DNA from: Baffinella frigidus | Lineage: Eukaryota > Cryptophyceae > Cryptomonadales > Baffinellaceae | DNA: 14,751 nucleotides | Direction: 5' to 3' | Assembly: GCA_026770585.1 (NCBI GenBank) | Contig: MU646377.1 | Span: 229,608 to 244,358, forward strand | Position numbers and translations under genes: made by a program | Shown: piece by piece, positions 1 to 6,300 of the stretch | Layout: each line of letters starts with the position of its first letter | Numbering within the stretch: the stretch's first letter is position 1 | The notes under the pieces: model-generated | Told to the model about the DNA's origin: nothing | Database searches by the model: none | The model's input: only the letters and a program-made list of their open reading frames with translations

Positions 1-60
1 GGGTTTGGGGTTTAGGGTTTGGGGTTTCAAGGTGAGGGTGTGGGGGGCGTTTAGCGTATC
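1..60 (+). repeat. Telomere-like repeat, intron after exon 19
   Basis: Degenerate TTTAGGG/TTTGGGG units, G-rich on +, at the window edge. The next 120 bases (61-180) hold a degraded copy of the exon 19 edge, and 181-290 is AT-rich with no recognisable feature. Confidence 0.85.
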
Positions 61-138
61 CTACAGACGACCAGGCTCGCCAGCAATGAAGACGGGGAGA
101 ACTGCCTAAGAGGAGAGAGGGAGCGGGACGGAAGACGG

Positions 139-169
139 ACCGGGAGGAAGCCTGCGGGGGTTTCGTAGG
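139..169 (-). repeat. Copy of exon 19 3' edge
   Basis: It matches the last ~30 bases of exon 19 including the GCTTCCTCCCGGT junction, with about four differences. It lies about 150 bases downstream in the intron. The reading continues as GTCCG rather than the real GTAACA donor. Confidence 0.8.
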
Positions 170-291
170 AGTATACCAACGAAATTTACTACCAAATCTG
201 TTAATATTACAAGGAAATTTACCACACAAAAGCTTTAATGTTACTAGCATGTGTAGTAATTTTGGTTGGTGGCGAGTAATGCTGTTGTTAC

Positions 292-396
292 CGGGAGGAA
301 GCCCGCGGGGATGTCGTAGGCGTACTGGAGCGCCGCCCGCTGGAAGCTCGCGTTCGCGAACAGCTCCTTCGTGCTCTCGCACGCGATCCCCGCAAC
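292..396 (-). CDS. Exon 19, end of SPRY domain (last exon in window)
   Basis: It encodes VAGIACESTKELFANASFQR then AALQYAYDIPAGFLP, phase 0 at both ends. The closing I-P-A-G-F-x-P is where SPRY domains usually end. The donor CCCG|GTAACA shows that coding continues beyond the window's left edge. A copy of the 3' edge lies at 139-169. Confidence 0.92.
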
Positions 397-3300
397 CTGT
401 CAAGGCTTCCGCTTTTAGGGATCCGGGATTTGGGTTCCGGGTTTCGGGTTTTGGGTGTAGGGTGTGGGGTGTAGGGTGTAGGGTGTAAGGTGCAGGGTGC
501 AGGGTTTGGGGTTTCGGGTGTAGGGTGTAAGGTGAAGGGTGTAGGGTCTAGCGTCTAGGGTCTAGGGTGTAGGGTATAGGGTGTAGGGTGTAGGGTTGCG
601 GGGGTTCGGGGGGTTACAGGGTAGAACTCCGCGAAGCCGTCAAGCTCCATGGCGGGGCTGGCGCCCGTCGCAGGGCTCCCGCCGCCCATCCACGCGCCGT
701 TTCGCGCGAACCTGCGTTACCGTTCAGGGATCAGGGTTTGAAGTTTGGTTTTTTGGAATTTGGGTGGAGGGTTGTGAGACTAGGGTTTAGAGTTGAGGGT
801 TGAGGGCGTAGGGTTTCGGAGTTCGGGTTCGGGGTTAGGGGCGACGGAACTAGGGTTTAGGGTTTGGGGGTTAGGGTTCAGGGCTTAGGGTTTTGGGATG
901 AGGGTTTAAGAATTAGGGTTTAGGGGGTGACCAGAGGCGGCCCGTCGCTGAGTCGAAAGCGAGGCCGATGATGTCCCGAGCGGAGACTGCCTCACCGAAG
1001 GGCACAAAGTCGACGTCCACGATGCGCCCGCCCTTGCCCATGTCGCCGAACCCGACCTGATTTCGGGTCCGGGGGTCAGGGTTTGGGGTGAAAATAATGA
1101 GGAGGAAGAGGAGGTTTGGGGTTTGGGGTTTAGGGCTTGGGGTTTGGGATGAGGGGTTTGGGGGTTGAGGTTTGGGGGTTGGGGTTTGGGGGTTGGGGTT
1201 GGGGGGTTGGGGTGAGGGGTGCGGGGTTTAGGGTTTGGGGTTTGGGGTTTGGGGTCGAGGGCTCAGGATTTAGGGTTTGGGATTTGGGGTGTACCGACTC
1301 GTCGGTCGCGCCGGGGTACTGCAAGAAGTCGTACGACGACGTGCCGATGCCTGGGAGTGGGTTTGGGGTTCAGGGTTTGGGGGTGAGGGGTTAGCGTTTG
1401 GGGTTGAGGTTTAGGGGTATAGGGTTTAGTGTTTAGGGTTTAGGGTGGAGGGTTTAGGGTTTAGGGGTTAGGGTTGAGGGGTTGGCGTTTGGGGTTGAGG
1501 GGTTGAGGGGTTGGGGTTTGGGGGTTACCTACAACAACGCACTTGCCCGAGACCAGCACCTCCCAGTAGTACTTGCCCGAGTAGACCTGTGGGTATAGGG
1601 TTTGGGGGTTAGGTTTTGGGGTGTGGGGGTTTAGGGTTTCGGGCGTAGGGTTTAGGACGTAGTCTTAGGTTCTGAGGATTCAGGGTCTACATTAAGGTTC
1701 TGCGCATTTAGGGTTCAGGGTGTAGGGTTTCGGGTGCACCGAGCGGGTAGACTGCGCGCCCCCGTACAACCCGGGCGGCAAGTTCGCGGGCCACGACACC
1801 CCTTGCACCTGGTTTGGGGGGTAGGCTTTAGAGATTCGGGTTTGGGGTTTGGGGTATCAGGGTGAGGGGTTAGGGGTTAGGGGTTAGAGTTTAGGGTTTA
1901 GAGTTTAGGGTTTAGAGACGTGGCAATTCGGAGATCTTAGGGTTTGAGGTTGGGGTTTAGGGTTTAGGGTGGGTTTAGAGTTGAGGGTGTACCAGGCCCC
2001 CAGTGGCGCTGGTATATTCTGAGACGCTCGCGAACTGGTCGGCCCGGCGGTTGTTCCTGTTCAGGGTTTGAGGTTGGGGGTTGAGGGTTTGGGGGTTTGG
2101 GGTTGGGGGTTGGGGGTTTGCGGTTTGGATGTTGGGGTTTGTGGTTTGGGGTTGTGGGGTTGGGGTTTAGGGTTTGGAGTTTAGGGTGTAGGGTTTAGGG
2201 TTTAGGGTGTAGGGTGTAGGGTTGACCAGCGGTTCGTGGCCGCAAAACCCGAGCATGCCAGGTACTCGCGCCCGCAGGCTAGCGACGTCGCGTTGCCTGG
2301 TTCAGGGTTGAGGCTTTACGCTTTAGGCTTTACGGTTTGGACTTCAGGGTTCATGGTTCACGGTTTGGGGGGTGGGGTGTAGGGTGTAGGGTGTGCAAAA
2401 CAGCAGGGGTTGGGGTGCAGGGTGTGCTCATGAGCTAGCGTGGGAGAGGCGCATACAGAGCTGGGTATCGAGGCCTCAGGATTCGGGGTTCACACTTCAC
2501 ACTTCCGGGTTCAGGATCCATGGCTTGGGGTTCAGGGTTAAGGGGTGAGGGTGCACGGGAGGGGCGTGTACAGAACTGGGCATCAAGGCCGCACTGGTCC
2601 GCGGTGCAGCCCTCCTCCGTGCACATGTCCACCAGGTTCATCCCCGCGTACGCGTCCCGCTCCTAGCGTGGGGTTTGGGGGTTAGGGGTGGCGCGCTCCT
2701 GATGCAGGGTTAGGGGTTGGTGTTTCTTCTTTCTGTGGGTTAGGGGTTGGCTTTTCTTGTTTCTGTGGGAGGGTTTAGGGTGTAGGACTTAGGGGGTTAG
2801 GGTTGAGTGTTTATTGGTTCTGTGGTAGGGTTGAAGGCGTAGGGTTTAGGGGGGTAGGGTTTAAGGTTTAGGGTGTGGGCACCTCAGGCATCAGCGCGTC
2901 CGTGGACACCAGGACCTCCATGCACTCCACGTAGGACCACGTGCATCTGCGGTACCGTGTGCGGTTCAGTGGTTAGGTTTTAGGGTTTGAGGTTTAGGGT
3001 TTGGGTGTAGGGTTAAGGGGTTAGGGTTTAGAGTCTAGGGTTTAGAGTTTAGGGTTTGGGGTTTGGGGTGTACACTTATTGGGCTTAGAGTTTACGGTTT
3101 AGGTTTTGGGGTTTAGAGTTTAGGGTTTAAAAATCCTAGGGTTTGGGGTATGTTTACCCGCAGTCCCAGTTCTTGGCGGCGAGGCAGTTGGAGTAGGAGT
3201 TGGTGCACGCGGCCGCCATGCCCGCCGACTCGGCCTCGGGGATCCCGCACTGCTTCACGTTGCACCCCTTCGAGAGGCACATGTCCGCGAAAATCGCCTG

Positions 3301-6300
3301 GTGTGGGGTTTAAGGTTTCAGATTAGTGGATAAGGTTGGCGTTTAGGGTTTAGGGTTTCGAGCTTAGGGTTGGGGGATAGGGGGTTAGGGTTTAGGTTTT
3401 AGGGTGAGAGCTTAGGGTTTGGGAAGATCGCACGGTTCTAAGGCCCCCTTTAGGGTTTAGGGTTTAGAGTTTAGGGTTTGGGGTCTGGCTCTCGAGGGTT
3501 GTGGTTTACCTGGTCCTGCAGCGAGCCCTCGCACTGGTAACCGAGCAGGCAGTTGTAGAACTCGCGGTTGCACGAGCAGTCGTCTGAGTTCTCCGCGCAA
3601 TACCTAGTGTCGGGGGTAGGGTTTAGGTTTCGCACGATAGAGCAGTCAAATAGCAGGATAGAGCAGTCAGAGAGCGGGATAGAACAGTCAGAGAGCGGGA
3701 TAGGGCAGTTAAATAGCACGATAGAACAGTCAGAGAACAGGATAGAGCAGTTGTAGAACTCGCGGTTGCACGAGCAGTCGTCTTGAGTTCTCAACGCAGT
3801 ACCTGGTTTCGGTTTCAGGGCTTAGGGTGTATTACCAATATTATTAGGCTGAAACCTGAATGGGGTATAAGGTCAAGGGTTCAAGATTGTGAGGTGTAGG
3901 GTTTAGGATTGACATGCCCGCACAGCACCTGGTTTAGAGTTGAGGGTTTGGGGTACAAGGTCTAGGATACAGGGTTCAGGGTTTGCATGTTTGCAAACCA
4001 ACATGGAGTTTTAGGGTTGAGTGTTTAGGGGGGTACATGTTGGCGTCGTCGACTAGGTAGCGCTGGGTGCACGCGCCATTAGAGTTCAGAGTCTATGGCA
4101 CAAGGTGTACGGTACAGGGGGTTTTCATGGTGTAGGGTTTGGGGTTTGGGGAGTAGGTACATGTTGGTGTCGTCGAGTACGTAGCGCTGCGTGCCCAGGT
4201 CGACGCACCCCGAGACCAGCGCGGGATCGCACAGGTTGTCCATACGCCCAATCAGAAACCTGTTTTGTTTATAGGGTGGGAGGGTTAGGGTTTGGGGGTC
4301 GAAGTTTGGGATCAGGGACCTGGTTCGGGGTTTGGGGGTTGGGTTACGGTGTAGCGTTTTCTGGTAGAGAAAGGTTTGGGGGTCGGGGATTGGGCTGCGG
4401 GATGTGGGGGGTGGGGTGCAGGGTTCGGGGCTCGGGGGGCTGGGGTTTCGGGTTTCGGGTTTCGGGTTTCGGGTTTCGGGTTTCGGGGTTTGGGTTTCGG
4501 GTTTCGGGCTCTCATGGCAGAGGCGCTGCGCCCCCATGTGAATCTGGTCTCCTCGTTCTGACTCATTCTGAGGAGACCGGAATTTGATTTCAATGGTTTA
4601 CTGTACCGGGTACAAATCCGTCAGCTTTTCGTGTGGAAACGATCAGGCGACCAGGCTGAGGCAGAGCTAGGGTATAGTTCGAATGAAGAGCACTGCCCGC
4701 CCGTCGAGACGAACGTCGAGAGCGGGACGTCTCACAGCAAAATGGAACCCCCGTTACCTTACTAGTAGTAACAGTTGAGAAACCGTTGCTAGGAATAACG
4801 GTGGAGACCTGGAGAGAGGTCACGTGCCTAATGTTCACTATCACCTACCCCTTAAGTATTGCCTGCCATGGATGCGAGGAGCTTCTTCCCAGGAGGTCTA
4901 GCTCTGCCTCAGTTTTATTCTGGCTCGTCTTAAAGGCTTTCTATTCGCCCTTTTGTACTGGATTGCTGCTCATAAAATATTTTAAGGACGGGCCAGAAAA
5001 CTGAGGCAGAGCTAGGAGGTGGGTTACCTGCAGAGGCTTTCGGGAAGCGGTCCATCTCAACGATTCCCCTACAAATTGCGAGTCCATCTAAACGATTCCC
5101 CTACAAATTCTGAGTCCATCTAAACGATGCCCCTACAAATTGCGAATCCATCTAAACGATTCCCCTACACATTGCGAGTCCGTCTAAACGATCTCCCAAC
5201 AAATGAAGTGGATTACCGGCAGAGGCGCTGCGCCTGGACATAGTCAAACGCGTTGCAGTTCGCCCGCCCCGCGCACGCCGCCGCACAGAATGCCGCCGAC
5301 TGTTCGGGGTGTGGGGTTGAGGGTTGAAGGTTGAGGGATAAAACACGGGGCACCACTTTCTGTCTCCGAAACCCTCACCCCCTCTCCCTCTCTAACCCTG
5401 AGCCCTAACCCCGTGCGCCCCGCGCACACCGCCGCGCAGAATGCCGCCGACTGTTTCGTGTTGAGGATGGACAAATCCCATGGGCAAAAGTTGCTTTACG
5501 CTGAAATCCGACGACTGGTTGGGGTTTGGGGGTTAGGGTTCGCGCGCCCCACGCACGCTGCTGCGCAGAATTCCACCGACTGTTCGGGGTGTGTGGTTTA
5601 GGGTTTAGGGTTGAGGGATGAAACACGGGGCACAACTCTCTCAGTCGACACGTGACCAACTCCCCACAAAATCGTAAAATCGACATTTTAAAAGGGGGGT
5701 GGCATAGCCTCGTGTGGTTATCTTCGGTGTTGGAAGCCTTACGAAGCGGGACAGATTCTGTCTTGTTCCGGAATTAGATTCGTGGCACAAACATCTTGGG
5801 TGCCGGGTCCATGTCGTCTAGGGTTTAGCTCGCTCTCGCAACTTGAGCTCACGCTCACAACTTTACCTCACAAGGGATTGGAGTGTAGGGTCTGACCTGC
5901 CCGGCAGCAAAGCCGATGTTCGAGAACTCCCCCCCCCCCACCGCATCACCAGCCCGAGGTGCCACCAACAGCCCTTGCAAACTATCATTCGTGCTACACC
6001 CATCTTGCGTTTCGGGTCCAGGGTCTAGGGTTTAGCTCACGCCCATCGTGGATTTAGGGTTTAGGGTTTATCGCACGCAACTTCAGGGTTTAGGGTAGGA
6101 CCTGGCCGGCAGCAAAGCCGATGTTTGAGAACTCCCCGCGCATCACCAGCCCGGGGTGCCGCCAATACCCCTTCCCGCCACCCTGCGAGAGTTTTTCGTG
6201 TGGCGTTTAGGGTTCAGGGGACGGAATCGCACAGGGTGCGAGCAGCACGACTTTTGGCTAAGCCAGGCAGGTTTGTTTCTGGATAGTAACTAAACCGAGA

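Larger units (their letters stand above)
1598..2222 (+). repeat. Telomere-like arrays filling introns 12-14
   Basis: Three intron fills (about 1598-1735, 1812-1990 and 2062-2222) of TTTAGGG, TTTGGGG and GTGTAGGG variants, broken only by exons 13 and 14. Each intron is about 150-190 bases and has almost nothing else in it. Confidence 0.9.

Noticed and set aside
1-60. A true chromosome end
   Set aside because: The repeats are highly degenerate, interrupted by exons throughout and present in both orientations. No terminal homogeneous TTTAGGG array is seen.
5051-5204. CRISPR array
   Set aside because: The 32-bp units are directly abutting with no unique spacers, and the setting is a eukaryotic intron.
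6102-6182. CAP/SCP domain assignment for exon 5
   Set aside because: Only a loose H...F..IG similarity; the rest of the fold's signature motifs were not found in the neighbouring exons.
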